From positions 1 through 46,956 of the forward strand of contig JALSIC010000086.1 of the NCBI GenBank assembly GCA_026981935.1: a stretch of 46,956 bases of DNA, read 5' to 3'. Every line of letters starts with the position of its first letter. Position 1 is the first letter of the stretch. This DNA is from Gammaproteobacteria bacterium. GTDB lineage: Bacteria; Pseudomonadota; Gammaproteobacteria; SZUA-140. The position numbers and the translations under genes are program-made. Shown one piece after another: positions 1 to 7,905 of this stretch. Under the pieces are notes generated by a model, which was not told the DNA's origin, ran no database searches, and was given only the letters and a program-made list of their open reading frames with translations.

Positions 1-968
1 AGGCGTGCCAGGCGAATGGAATCGATGGCCACACCCGCCGAGTTGGGCGAGTCCTCCACCGAGAGGCGCAGCTCCAGGTTCATGGGCACATCACCGAAGA
101 GCCTGCCCTCCATGCGGATGAAGCACAGCTTGTTGTCTTTCTGCCAGGGCACATAGTCGCTGGGCCCGACATGAATGTTTTCGTCCGCCAGTCGCTGGGC
201 GGTGACGGCCTGCACGGCCTCGGTCTTGGATTCCTTCTTGGATGCCAGCCGCGCGCGGTTGAGCATGTTGAGAAAATCGGTGTTGCCACCCGTGTTGAGC
301 TGATAGGTACGCTCCAGCTTGACGCCGCGCTTGGCGAAGAGATCCGTGAGCGTGCGATGGGTGATGGTGGCGCCGACCTGCGCCTTGATGTCGTCCCCGA
401 TGACGGGAATGTTCGCCGCCTCGAAACGCTGCGCCCAGGCCGGGTCGGAGGCGATGAAGACGGGAATATTGTTGACGAAGGCCACGCCCGCCTCCAAGGC
501 GCATTCGGCGTAGAAGCGGGTCGCCGCTTCCGAGCCCACCGGGAGATAGTTCATGAGCACTTGTGCGCCGCTCTCTTTCAGGACGCGAACGATCTCCGCC
601 TTGTCCGGCTCGGCCTCGTCGGCCAGGAGGAAGGTGCGTTCCTGCGGATAGTCTTTCATGTGTTCCGAAAAGCCGTCCATGACACGCCCCATGCGTACCT
701 CGACGCCAGTCTCGGGGACGTCGGGACAGAAGACCGTGGTGCAATTGGGATGGGCGAAAATGGCCCGGGCGACGTCCTGTCCCACCTTGCGCCGGTCGAT
801 GTCCCAGGCGGCGACCACTTCGATGTCGGAAGGGCCGTAGCCGCCGATCACCCCGTGCATGAGGCCGATGGCCTCGGCGGGGTCCTTGTCCTTGTAATAG
901 TAGATTCCCTGAATCAACGAACTGGCACAGTTGCCCATGCCGACGATTGCGATCTTGATATTGCTCAT
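1..968 (-). CDS. ino1: inositol-3-phosphate synthase, 3' end cut by window edge
   Basis: This gene reads off the left edge, so only about 322 codons are visible. The family converts glucose 6-phosphate to 1L-myo-inositol 1-phosphate with NAD+ in the cytoplasm. The N-terminus carries the NAD-binding signature GMGNCASSLIQG at residues 10-21. Later come a VNNIPVFIASDP stretch and the motif NTGGNTDFLNM, both typical of the short actinobacterial/archaeal-type enzyme of about 360 residues. The ATG at 968 was chosen because GAGG lies about 10 nt upstream. Transcription is leftwards and the next gene to the right is divergent. The role of inositol phosphate in this bacterium (phospholipid, compatible solute or glycoconjugate) cannot be told from the visible part. 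Confidence 0.92.
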   Translation of the reverse strand, partial: MSNIKIAIVGMGNCASSLIQGIYYYKDKDPAEAIGLMHGVIGGYGPSDIEVVAAWDIDRRKVGQDVARAIFAHPNCTTVFCPDVPETGVEVRMGRVMDGFSEHMKDYPQERTFLLADEAEPDKAEIVRVLKESGAQVLMNYLPVGSEAATRFYAECALEAGVAFVNNIPVFIASDPAWAQRFEAANIPVIGDDIKAQVGATITHRTLTDLFAKRGVKLERTYQLNTGGNTDFLNMLNRARLASKKESKTEAVQAVTAQRLADENIHVGPSDYVPWQKDNKLCFIRMEGRLFGDVPMNLELRLSVEDSPNSAGVAIDSIRLAR

Positions 969-1330
969 TCCCAATTTAACCTCGCTCAGTTGCAGGGGGA
1001 CATTCCCCGATCATGGAGACAAACAAATATCAATAACATCAGGAGGAAACGCACAGGAATTCATCTGGAACACCAATCTGAAACGATCGGCAGCCCCCAC
1101 GGCAAGGCCGTGGCAACCCTGACGAATCCAGGCCTTTCCAGACAGATTATGAAGTGGATTTTCTGAGGAAAAACATCCGCTTCCCTCAGCCGGCCCACGA
1201 GGGACCGGATAAACTTTAACGAAACCGCCCGTTCCGTTTCAAGCCCCGCCCCGAAGCCCCCGTACAATCCCTGCTGCAAGCGCCCCGTCCTCCCCCGGTC
1301 TTGCCTTCGACAAAGCAAATCGTTAGAATT
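969..1330 (-). other. leader of ino1 with hairpins, no gene
   Basis: I see no credible ORF in this stretch. Read towards ino1, it contains a perfect 7-bp hairpin (CCACGGC / GCCGTGG, 1097-1113) and, nearer the gene, a GGGGA / TCCCC hairpin around 1000. These may belong to the ino1 5' leader. A TATAAT-like -10 for leftward transcription lies in the AT-rich block near 1385, with no good -35. I recognise no known riboswitch. Confidence 0.3.
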
Positions 1331-1360
1331 TTGACACCTGCTGCAGATTTATTTTTCAAT
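1331..1360 (+). promoter_or_regulatory. candidate sigma-70 promoter of the sRNA candidate
   Basis: A perfect TTGACA (1331-1336) is followed 18 nt later by TTCAAT (1355-1360), a 4/6 match to TATAAT. It lies in a strikingly AT-rich block (1340-1410) within a GC-rich region. A second -10-like run (TATATT, near 1380) could serve instead. Confidence 0.35.
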
Positions 1361-1365
1361 ATTTT

Positions 1366-1520
1366 AATAGATAAAACAATATATTATATAACTTAATTAA
1401 AGTAAATGTTATTCTTGAGCTGCAGGGCATGCTGGTGACCATGTTCCTTTTCGTGGCCTGAACCGTCCTCCAAGTGGTGCGGTTCACTCCTCGCAACGGG
1501 CCTTAGGGCCCGTTTTTTTT
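1366..1520 (+). ncRNA. candidate small regulatory RNA ending in an intrinsic terminator
   Basis: No protein gene on the plus strand precedes the terminator at 1495-1520, because ino1 points the other way. The terminator therefore probably ends a short non-coding transcript of about 120-155 nt. Just upstream of it a perfect 7-bp hairpin (TGAACCG 1459-1465 with CGGTTCA 1480-1486) shows a 14-nt loop beginning TCCTCC, an anti-Shine-Dalgarno-like sequence. A CTCCTC run follows the hairpin. C-rich single-stranded loops like these are typical of sRNAs that block ribosome binding sites. I match it to no known RNA family; the start is inferred. Confidence 0.4.
1495..1520 (+). terminator. Rho-independent terminator
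   Basis: An 8-bp perfect stem (AACGGGCC 1495-1502 with GGCCCGTT 1507-1514) with loop TTAG leads into a run of eight Ts (1513-1520). On the minus strand no U-tract follows the stem, so it works rightwards only. Confidence 0.85.
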
Positions 1521-1566
1521 GCCCCGTTCCTGATCCGGTTCTTTACCTGCTCCTTCCTCCCGCCGT

Positions 1567-3156
1567 ATGCTCGCTTCCATGGGGAATGATCGCGCACGAC
1601 TGATACGGGCACTGCAGGATCCGGCGCTCTATGCACACCGGGTAGAAACCTTCACCGTGGTGGAAACCCATATCTCCTGGGTGATCCTCACCGGTGAGTA
1701 TGCCTACAAAATCAAGAAACCCGTCGATCTGGGTTTTCTCGATTTTTCCACCCTGGAAAAGCGCCGCCACTACTGCGAGGAGGAGCTGCGCCTCAACCGG
1801 CGCCTGGCTCCCCAACTCTACCTGGGCCTGGTCCGTATCACGGGAGAATCGGAACATCCCGCCATCGACGGCAGCGGCCCGGTCATCGAATATGCCGTGA
1901 AAATGCACCAGTTCGATCCTGCACAGCAGTTCGACCGCCTGCTGGCCCGCAGGCGCCTGCCGGCACGGCGCCTCGATGAGATCGCCGGGCGCCTGGCGGC
2001 CTTTCACGAAGCGGCTGCCGTGGCCCCACCGGACAGCCCCTTCGGCAGTCCGGCGGCAGTCTGGCAGCCGGTGGCGGAAAACCACGCCCAGATCCTGGCG
2101 CTGCTGCGTGAGCAGGACGCGCGCCGGCGCCTCGAGACCTTGCAGGACTGGTTCAGCGCGCGCCGGCAGGCGCTCGACGGGCTGTTCCGGGAACGCAAGA
2201 CAAAAGGGGCGATCCGGGAAGGTCATGGCGACCTGCACCTCGCCAACATCACCCTTTTCGAGGGAAAGACGGTCATCTTCGACTGCCTGGAGTTCAATGA
2301 GCGCCTGCGCTGGATCGATATCATCAACGACGCGGCATTCCTGGTCATGGACCTGGAAAACCGGCAGCAGCGCGTGCTGGCCTGGCGTTTTCTCAACGGC
2401 TACCTGGAGCACACCGGGGATTACGAGGCGATGGCGCTGCTCCCCTTCTATCTGGCCTACCGCGCCATGGTACGCGCCAAGGTGGCGCTCATCCGTCGTG
2501 GCCAGTCCGGCCTGAACGAAGATGAACGCAATGCCGCGTACCGCTGCTTTCTCTCCTATCTCGCCCAGGCGGAGGGGTATGCCGCCCGCCCCCGGCCTGC
2601 CCTCATCATCACGCATGGCCTGTCGGGCGCCGGCAAGACCACCATCAGCAGCCCGCTGGCAGGGCGTCTCGGCGCGGTACGCCTGCGCTCGGACGTGGAA
2701 CGCAAGCGCCTGTTCGGCCTGAAGGCAACGCAAAGGGCAAGCGCCCCGCCCGGTGCGGATCTCTATGCCCCCGACGCCAGCGAGCGCACCTATGAACGTC
2801 TCGCCGGCCTGGCCGAGGGCGTCATCCGCGCCGGCTTTCCGGTCATCGTGGATGCCACCTTCCTGGAACGCCGGCGCCGCGAGCATTTTCGCGCGCTGGC
2901 AATGCGCCTGGACGTGCCCTTCCTCATTCTCCACTGCCACGCCCCGGAACCCCTGCTGCGCGAATGGATAAGGCAGCGCCTGGCCGGGGCCGACGACGCC
3001 TCCGATGCCGACCTTGCGGTGCTGGACCACCAGCTGGCCCGCCAGGAACCCCTCACGGCGGCGGAACGGCAATGGACGTTGGACATTGCCACGGAAAGAC
3101 CGGTGGAAGAGGAAGTGCTGCATGACACTGTCACGAAACGGCTGGGGAGGCAGTAA
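1567..3156 (+). CDS. fused APH-like phosphotransferase / P-loop kinase family protein
   Basis: A 529-residue two-part protein. The N-terminal half is an aminoglycoside-phosphotransferase-like kinase fold, with the catalytic-loop motif GHGDLHLAN at residues 219-227 and a downstream IFDCLEF metal-binding segment. The C-terminal half is a nucleotide kinase-like P-loop domain with GLSGAGKTT at 351-359 and a later VDATFLERRRR segment, resembling gluconate- or zeta-toxin-type kinases. The family is widespread in Proteobacteria, usually annotated as a bifunctional APH/ATP-binding protein; its substrate is unknown to me. Two ATGs (1567 and 1579) are possible and neither has a convincing RBS. The gene stands alone behind the sRNA terminator. 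Confidence 0.85.
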   Translation: MLASMGNDRARLIRALQDPALYAHRVETFTVVETHISWVILTGEYAYKIKKPVDLGFLDFSTLEKRRHYCEEELRLNRRLAPQLYLGLVRITGESEHPAIDGSGPVIEYAVKMHQFDPAQQFDRLLARRRLPARRLDEIAGRLAAFHEAAAVAPPDSPFGSPAAVWQPVAENHAQILALLREQDARRRLETLQDWFSARRQALDGLFRERKTKGAIREGHGDLHLANITLFEGKTVIFDCLEFNERLRWIDIINDAAFLVMDLENRQQRVLAWRFLNGYLEHTGDYEAMALLPFYLAYRAMVRAKVALIRRGQSGLNEDERNAAYRCFLSYLAQAEGYAARPRPALIITHGLSGAGKTTISSPLAGRLGAVRLRSDVERKRLFGLKATQRASAPPGADLYAPDASERTYERLAGLAEGVIRAGFPVIVDATFLERRRREHFRALAMRLDVPFLILHCHAPEPLLREWIRQRLAGADDASDADLAVLDHQLARQEPLTAAERQWTLDIATERPVEEEVLHDTVTKRLGRQ

Positions 3157-3160
3157 GTCA

Positions 3161-3202
3161 GGTTTCCTGGATTCCGCTCTTGCAGAGTTTCATACAGGCT
3201 GC
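3161..3202. repeat. 42-bp interspersed palindromic repeat, copy 1
   Basis: It begins GGTTTCCTGGATT and ends CATACAGGCTGC. It matches 34081-34122 at 34 of 42 positions, with the differences concentrated in the loop between the CCTG and CAGG ends. It lies just after the kinase gene, where it could act as an mRNA 3'-end hairpin. Confidence 0.6.
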
Positions 3203-3232
3203 CGGACCTGGAACGGCAGTCATGTCACCCGC

Positions 3233-3595
3233 TCAGCGCCGGTAGTGGCGCCAGACCATGGCATAGACGGCCAGATTGACGATGAGCAGGATGCCCAGCA
3301 GCTGCCATTGCAGCGCGCGGGTCAGATCCTCCGGATACAAGAGGGTCAGCAGATAATGCTCCAGGAAACCGCCCTCGTAACCGGCCTCGCCGGCCATGCG
3401 CCGCAGGCGGTTCTCCAGGGGCGTGAGGGGGCAGATCCAGCCGGTCGCTTCCACCGCCGCCGCCCAGGCCAGGGACGGCAGATGCAGCCACAGCAGCGCA
3501 CGCCGCCACAGCACCAGCAGGCCGCCCAGCAGCGCGAAAATAACGAAGAGCAGGTGCAAGACGAGTACGGCATCGGCAAGGAGGCGATAGATCAT
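3233..3595 (-). CDS. DUF2784 family integral membrane protein
   Basis: A small protein of 120 residues with about four hydrophobic segments, beginning MIYRLLADAVLVLHLLFV. The pattern of an N-terminal ADAVLVLHL helix, a TGWICPLTPLENRLR loop and a Y-x-G-GFLEHYL segment matches DUF2784, whose function is not established. The ATG at 3595 is preferred over a GTG at 3607 because GGAG lies six bases before the ATG. It is transcribed leftwards and converges with the kinase gene. It lies downstream of amrS in the same direction, 97 bp away, and could be co-transcribed with it. Confidence 0.8.
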   Translation of the reverse strand: MIYRLLADAVLVLHLLFVIFALLGGLLVLWRRALLWLHLPSLAWAAAVEATGWICPLTPLENRLRRMAGEAGYEGGFLEHYLLTLLYPEDLTRALQWQLLGILLIVNLAVYAMVWRHYRR

Positions 3596-3692
3596 GCGCC
3601 ACTCCACACCGCCAGGATGAGGAAATCACTCACCGCGCGAGCCCTTTCAAGCACGCCCTTTCAGCATGACTTCCCCGCCTGATATTGGGCAG

Positions 3693-4799
3693 TCATCCGG
3701 CGGCGGCGTAATCCTTGAGGCGCACCGGCAGACGGCGCGAACCCCAGGTGCCCGGGCGTGCCTCGAAGACACCGGCACAAGGGGTGTCGCAGAACCGGCA
3801 CCGTCCTTCCGGCGTGAGATGCCAGCCGCTGAGTTCGTACCAGTCACGGCCGATGAGCAACTTGCCGCAATGGTGGCAATAGGTACTGTTGCCCTCGGGA
3901 TCGTGCACGTTGCCGGTGTAGGCATAGCGGACACCGTTGCGCATGGCGATGCGGCGTGCCCGCTGCAGGGTCTCCGGCGGCGTGGAGGGCTTGTCCATCA
4001 TTTTCCAGTCGGGATGAAAGGCGGTGAAATGCATGGGCACATCCGGGCCCAGCGCCTGCACCACCCAGCGTGTCATTTCGTCCAGCTCTTCATCCGAATC
4101 GTTCTCACCGGGAATGAGCAGGGTCGTGATCTCGAGCCAGACTTCGGTTTCATGCTTGATATAGACCAGGGTATCCAGCACCGGCTGCAGGTGGCTGCCC
4201 GTGATGTACTTGTAGAACCTTTCGGTAAACGCCTTCAGGTCCACGTTGGCCGCATCCATGTGGGCATAGAATTCACGGCGCGGCTCGGGACAGACATAGC
4301 CGGCGGTGACCGCCACGGTCTTGATCCCCCGTTCCCTGCAGGCCCTGGCCACGTCGATGGCGTATTCGTGAAAGATCACGGGGTCGTTGTAGGTAAAGGC
4401 CACGCTGCGGCAGTTCAGATCGGCGGCGGCCCTGGCGATCACCTCCGGCGAGGCGGCATCCGCCAGAGTGTCTATCTCCCGGGACTTGCTGATGTCCCAG
4501 TTCTGGCAGAATTTGCAGGCCAGATTGCAGCCCGCCGTGCCGAAGGACAAGACCGGCGTGCCGGGCAGGAAATGATTGAGGGGCTTCTTCTCGATGGGAT
4601 CGACGCAAAAGCCGCTGGAGCGGCCATAAGTCGTCAATACGATCTCCCCGCCCTGACAGGCACGCACGAAACACAGGCCACGCTGCCCCTCGTGAAGCTT
4701 GCAGAAGCGGGGACACAGATCGCATTGCACACGCCCGTCATCCAGCCGGTGCCAGTACCTGGCAGGCACCACGTTCGGCAGTTTCTCCACAACGGCCAT
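3693..4799 (-). CDS. amrS: AmmeMemoRadiSam system radical SAM enzyme
   Basis: A 368-residue radical SAM protein. The 4Fe-4S motif CNLACKFCQN follows a conserved GTAGC segment. An N-terminal CDLCPRFCKL motif and a C-terminal cluster of paired cysteines (CHHCG, then CRFCDTPC) suggest further metal sites. This is the typical architecture of the radical SAM member of the three-gene AmmeMemoRadiSam set; its reaction has no settled assignment that I know of. The ATG at 4799 is preceded by GGGGAGGT at ideal spacing, whereas an upstream ATG at 4874 has no RBS. It is divergent from amrB-amrA across 206 bp. Confidence 0.93.
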   Translation of the reverse strand: MAVVEKLPNVVPARYWHRLDDGRVQCDLCPRFCKLHEGQRGLCFVRACQGGEIVLTTYGRSSGFCVDPIEKKPLNHFLPGTPVLSFGTAGCNLACKFCQNWDISKSREIDTLADAASPEVIARAAADLNCRSVAFTYNDPVIFHEYAIDVARACRERGIKTVAVTAGYVCPEPRREFYAHMDAANVDLKAFTERFYKYITGSHLQPVLDTLVYIKHETEVWLEITTLLIPGENDSDEELDEMTRWVVQALGPDVPMHFTAFHPDWKMMDKPSTPPETLQRARRIAMRNGVRYAYTGNVHDPEGNSTYCHHCGKLLIGRDWYELSGWHLTPEGRCRFCDTPCAGVFEARPGTWGSRRLPVRLKDYAAAG

Positions 4800-4878
4800 T
4801 ACACACCTCCCCGCAACCGGCGCAATGAAAAAAGGGGTTTTCCGCAAGCGCGAGGTTTCTGACATCTCCACCATCCGC

Positions 4879-4908
4879 TTGACTCAATATAACATGATGT
4901 GCTTTATA
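4879..4908 (+). promoter_or_regulatory. candidate sigma-70 promoter for amrBA
   Basis: TTGACT (4879-4884) and TTTATA (4903-4908) are separated by 18 bp in the amrS/amrB divergent region (4800-5005). This would give a leader of about 90 nt before amrB. No equally good pair was found for the leftward amrS. Confidence 0.4.
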
Positions 4909-5005
4909 GGGAGATTCAAGCCCGAATGCGCATCAAGAACGCACAGGGGCACCGTTATACCAGAGCACGTCGATCAGGTATGACGCGCCCCAAGGAGGAC
5001 AGCCC

Positions 5006-5812
5006 ATGTCCACGATCAGAGCGCCCGCGGTGGCCGGCATGTTCTATCCGGACGATCCCGAGGAACTGCGCGCCACGATCGGGCGATACCTGCAGGATGC
5101 CGAGGCCGACGGCCCGCCCCCCAAGGCCATCATCGCGCCGCATGCCGGTTACATCTACTCGGGCCCCGTCGCCGCCAGTGCCTACGCCCGGGTTGCCCTG
5201 GGCAATGAACGCTTCCGCCGTGTCATCCTCCTGGGTCCGGCCCATCGCATCGCCTTCAGAGGGCTCGCCGCAAGTCACGCCGACGCCTTTGCCACCCCCC
5301 TGGGCATGGTGCCGGTGGACACCGCCACGGTAACCCGGCTGGTGGAGAAATTTCCCCAGGTACGTTACCTGGATGAGGCCCATGCCCTGGAACACAGCCT
5401 CGAAGTGCATCTGCCTTTCCTTCAGATCGTGCTGGAAGATTTCACCATCGTCCCTCTCGTCGTCGGCGATGCCGGCGCAGTCGAGGTGGACGAGGTCCTG
5501 GAGGCGACCTGGGACGGCCCCGAGACACTGTTCGTCATCAGTTCGGACCTCAGCCATTATCACGACTACGACACGGCCCGGCACCTGGATGAACAGACCT
5601 CCCGCGCCATCGTGGCCCTGCGTCCCGAGGAAATCGGGTACGAGGATGCCTGTGGCCGCAATCCCGTCTCCGGCCTGCTCCAGGCAGCGCGCAACCACGG
5701 CCTTCAGGCCCGGCTCGTCGACCTGCGCAACTCCGGTGACACGGCGGGTCCCCGCGACCAGGTGGTGGGCTATGGCGCCTATGTCTTCGAGGAACAGGAA
5801 CAGGCCGCCTGA
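5006..5812 (+). CDS. amrB: AmmeMemoRadiSam system protein B (MEMO1 family)
   Basis: A 268-residue protein of the MEMO fold, which is related to LigB-type non-heme-iron dioxygenases. Conserved features in order are RAPAVAGMFYP at the start, PHAGYIYSGPVAA near residue 47, LGPAHRI near 80, EHSLEVHLPFLQ near 132 and SSDLSHYHDYDTA near 180. The His/Asp positions are those that line the metal-binding pocket in the family. A strong AAGGAGG lies 10 nt before the ATG. Its stop codon is separated by one base from the TTG start of amrA, so the two are almost certainly translated together. Confidence 0.93.
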   Translation: MSTIRAPAVAGMFYPDDPEELRATIGRYLQDAEADGPPPKAIIAPHAGYIYSGPVAASAYARVALGNERFRRVILLGPAHRIAFRGLAASHADAFATPLGMVPVDTATVTRLVEKFPQVRYLDEAHALEHSLEVHLPFLQIVLEDFTIVPLVVGDAGAVEVDEVLEATWDGPETLFVISSDLSHYHDYDTARHLDEQTSRAIVALRPEEIGYEDACGRNPVSGLLQAARNHGLQARLVDLRNSGDTAGPRDQVVGYGAYVFEEQEQAA

Positions 5813-5813
5813 A

Positions 5814-6464
5814 TTGGACCCGCCGTCACCCGATCCAGGAGCCGCAGAGGGGGACCATGCCCTCCCGCCCCTGTCGGCGCAGCAGCGGCGGATCCTGCTG
5901 AAGACCGCGCGCCAGTCCATTGCGGCAGGACTAGAACGGGGTGGTCCACTGCAAGTGAACACCGCAGAATACGACGAACGCCTGCAGGCACCCGCCGCCA
6001 GCTTCGTCACCCTTCATATGGGCAGGGACCTGCGCGGCTGCATCGGCAGCCTGGAGGCGCGGCGCCCCCTCATCTGCGATGTTGCCGCCAACGCCTTCGC
6101 CGCCGCATTTCAGGATCCCCGTTTTCCGCCCCTGGTGGCTTCAGAACTGTCCGCCCTGCATATCCACATCTCGGTCCTGAATCCACCGGAAGACATGACA
6201 TTCACCAGCGAGGAAGATCTCCTGGGCCAGCTGCGCCCGGGAGTCGACGGGCTGATCCTCTCTGAAGGCGAGAGTCATCGCGCCACCTTCCTGCCCAGCG
6301 TCTGGCACACCCTGCCCCACCCCCGCCAGTTCCTGAACCAGCTCAAGATCAAGGCCGGACTGCCCCCCGATTACTGGTCGGACAGCTTGCGGGTACAACG
6401 CTACACCACCGAATCATTCGGCGAAGAAGATCTCACAGGCGGTCACGAGGCGGAGCGGCCGTAA
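5814..6464 (+). CDS. amrA: AMMECR1 domain protein (AmmeMemoRadiSam system protein A)
   Basis: A 216-residue protein with one AMMECR1 domain. The family hallmark LRGCIGSLEARRPL is clear near residue 75, followed by DPRFPPL, HIHISVLNPPEDM and the C-terminal FLNQLKIKAGL. No ATG lies in this frame between the amrB stop and the domain. The TTG at 5814, one base after the amrB stop, is the best start and probably depends on coupling to amrB. The function of AMMECR1 proteins is unknown. The 3' end overlaps the convergent pentapeptide gene by 32 bp. Confidence 0.9.
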   Translation: MDPPSPDPGAAEGDHALPPLSAQQRRILLKTARQSIAAGLERGGPLQVNTAEYDERLQAPAASFVTLHMGRDLRGCIGSLEARRPLICDVAANAFAAAFQDPRFPPLVASELSALHIHISVLNPPEDMTFTSEEDLLGQLRPGVDGLILSEGESHRATFLPSVWHTLPHPRQFLNQLKIKAGLPPDYWSDSLRVQRYTTESFGEEDLTGGHEAERP

Positions 6465-7365
6465 ACAGGCACTGTCCCACCGAACCGGGTCCGCAATAGC
6501 GCCCGTCTGTCCAGATGGCATTGTCGAGGACGGCTTCCCTGAGGTCGGCACCCTGCAAGGCGGCGCCGGAAAGATCGGCATAGGCCAGATTGGCGCGGCG
6601 CAGATCGGCCCCGCGCAGATCGCTGCCACGCAGGCTGGTACCGATGAGCACCGCCCCCTCCAGGTGTGCCTCGCGCAGCGAGGCTACGCTGAGTTCCGTA
6701 TAGGACAATTCCGCGGCCTGCAGATGTGCCCCGCTGAGGTCCGCCCCGCTGAGTTTCATGTTCTGCAGGCGGGCATGCCGCAGATCCGCCCGGGGCAGCG
6801 AGATGCCTTCCTTGAAACAATTGCTCCAGTTGACCCCGGGCATGGCGGGACGATCACAATCGATGATCCCGGCAGGTTCCTTGCGGGGGGCAAAGAGCAG
6901 CACCGCCAGCACCACCAGCAGGATACCCAGCGCCACGACGGCCGCCTGCGAGCGGACCGACCTGTCGGCCTCGGGCCGCCCGTCCCGGCCGGAAGGGAGA
7001 CTGTGGCGCACACCGGTCTCGCCGTGTTCAACGGAGCGTCGCTCTCCCCGTCTTCGCTCCGCCGCCACGGGCTGCTGTTCCCTGCGCCGCGGTGATGTGC
7101 CGCGCTCGTCTTCCCAGCGCCGTGCCGCTGCGAGCCGCTCCCGGGCCAGCGCGTCTTCGGGATCCCCCTTCATGACAACGGGTATCAGCTCGGGCAGCGC
7201 CGACAAGGGATGCCAGTGGACCAGGTCACAGCTCAATTCATCATCATGGCCGATGCGCCCCAGGAGCACGTAACGGGAAATCATCCCCAGGGGATAGGGG
7301 CCTTCGATCTGACCTGCCCGCCGGAGATACCACGTCTGGCTGTGTCTCTGGGTCTCGCCGTTCAT
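6433..7365 (-). CDS. GYF_2 / pentapeptide-repeat membrane protein
   Basis: A 310-residue protein in three parts. Residues 11-62 resemble a GYF_2 (DUF4339) domain (TWYLRRAGQIEGPYPLG, later HWHPLSALPEL). A charged Arg/Glu-rich linker leads to one membrane segment at about 140-160. The outer part (about 190-285) is a pentapeptide-repeat right-handed beta-helix with many A(D/H)L steps such as SGADLSGAHL and RGADLRRANL. Four cysteines bracket the repeats and could form disulfides outside the cytoplasm. GYF_2 would then be cytoplasmic. The ATG at 7365 is chosen for domain content; the RBS is weak. Its substrate or partner is unknown. Confidence 0.82.
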   Translation of the reverse strand: MNGETQRHSQTWYLRRAGQIEGPYPLGMISRYVLLGRIGHDDELSCDLVHWHPLSALPELIPVVMKGDPEDALARERLAAARRWEDERGTSPRRREQQPVAAERRRGERRSVEHGETGVRHSLPSGRDGRPEADRSVRSQAAVVALGILLVVLAVLLFAPRKEPAGIIDCDRPAMPGVNWSNCFKEGISLPRADLRHARLQNMKLSGADLSGAHLQAAELSYTELSVASLREAHLEGAVLIGTSLRGSDLRGADLRRANLAYADLSGAALQGADLREAVLDNAIWTDGRYCGPGSVGQCLFTAAPPRDRL

Positions 7366-7545
7366 AGCCGTTCCCGCGCTTCTGAAAATCGAAATTATCC
7401 AAGCAAAACATCTGCCAACATCAATCCATGGAACAAATGACAAAGAGGTTGCGTTAGAATTTCTTATAGGCCCGTGGAAATCTCCGTGGAAGGAGAAAGA
7501 GAAAGTCATCCAAGGGATGGGTAAAGGTGGTGTTCCGGATTGCCC

Positions 7546-7573
7546 TAAATTTTCCGGGGAACGATGCCGATAG
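7546..7573 (+). promoter_or_regulatory. candidate sigma-28 (FliA) promoter of the EAL gene
   Basis: TAAATTTT (7546-7553) and GCCGATAG (7566-7573) each match the FliA consensus elements TAAAGTTT and GCCGATAA at 7 of 8 positions. The spacer is 12 bp where 11 is usual. Transcription would start near 7580 and run through the palindromic element at 7626-7892 into the gene at 7906. The rest of 7366-7545 shows nothing I can name. Confidence 0.55.
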
Positions 7574-7625
7574 CCTCGTAACAACAACGGCCGCAGTCCC
7601 GGATGGGCTGCTTCATGGACGGAAA

Positions 7626-7892
7626 TACTAAGACAATCGATAGTAAAGCGACCTTCAGCGGGTGGCTGGGCGGTCAGTCGCAAGGCGCGGTGGCGCCGCC
7701 ATAGCACGCCTGTGGCAAGCCGCCGCAACACCGCGAATGGCCGCCCAGCCGCCCGCCCGGAGGGAGCGACCCAGGCGTCCCGGCCCGGCGTTGCGACCCT
7801 TGGAAAGGGCCAGCCATTCCCTGCGGGCCGCGCCTTGATCCGGAACGCCTGGGTCGCTCTGAAATGCCGCTTTACTATCGATTTTCTTAGTA
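7626..7892. mobile_element. palindromic MITE-like element A
   Basis: A 267-bp non-coding element. Its 25-bp terminal inverted repeats (7626-7650 and 7868-7892, starting TACTAAGA) match at 24 of 25 positions. Inside are two more inverted repeats: 7661-7673 with 7741-7753 (one mismatch) and a perfect 15-bp pair at 7764-7778 with 7845-7859. The core between the second pair, read on the minus strand, is about 85% identical to the core of element B (31101-31163). It ends 13 bp before the start codon of the next gene. Confidence 0.75.
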
Positions 7893-7905
7893 ATGATCAA
7901 CGCGC

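Noticed and set aside
1543-3123. 526-codon minus-strand frame opposite the kinase gene
   Set aside because: The plus-strand protein has clear kinase motifs; the minus frame has none.
4800-4874. Upstream ATG at 4874 as amrS start
   Set aside because: It has no RBS, and the added 25 residues are not part of the family; the ATG at 4799 has a strong RBS.
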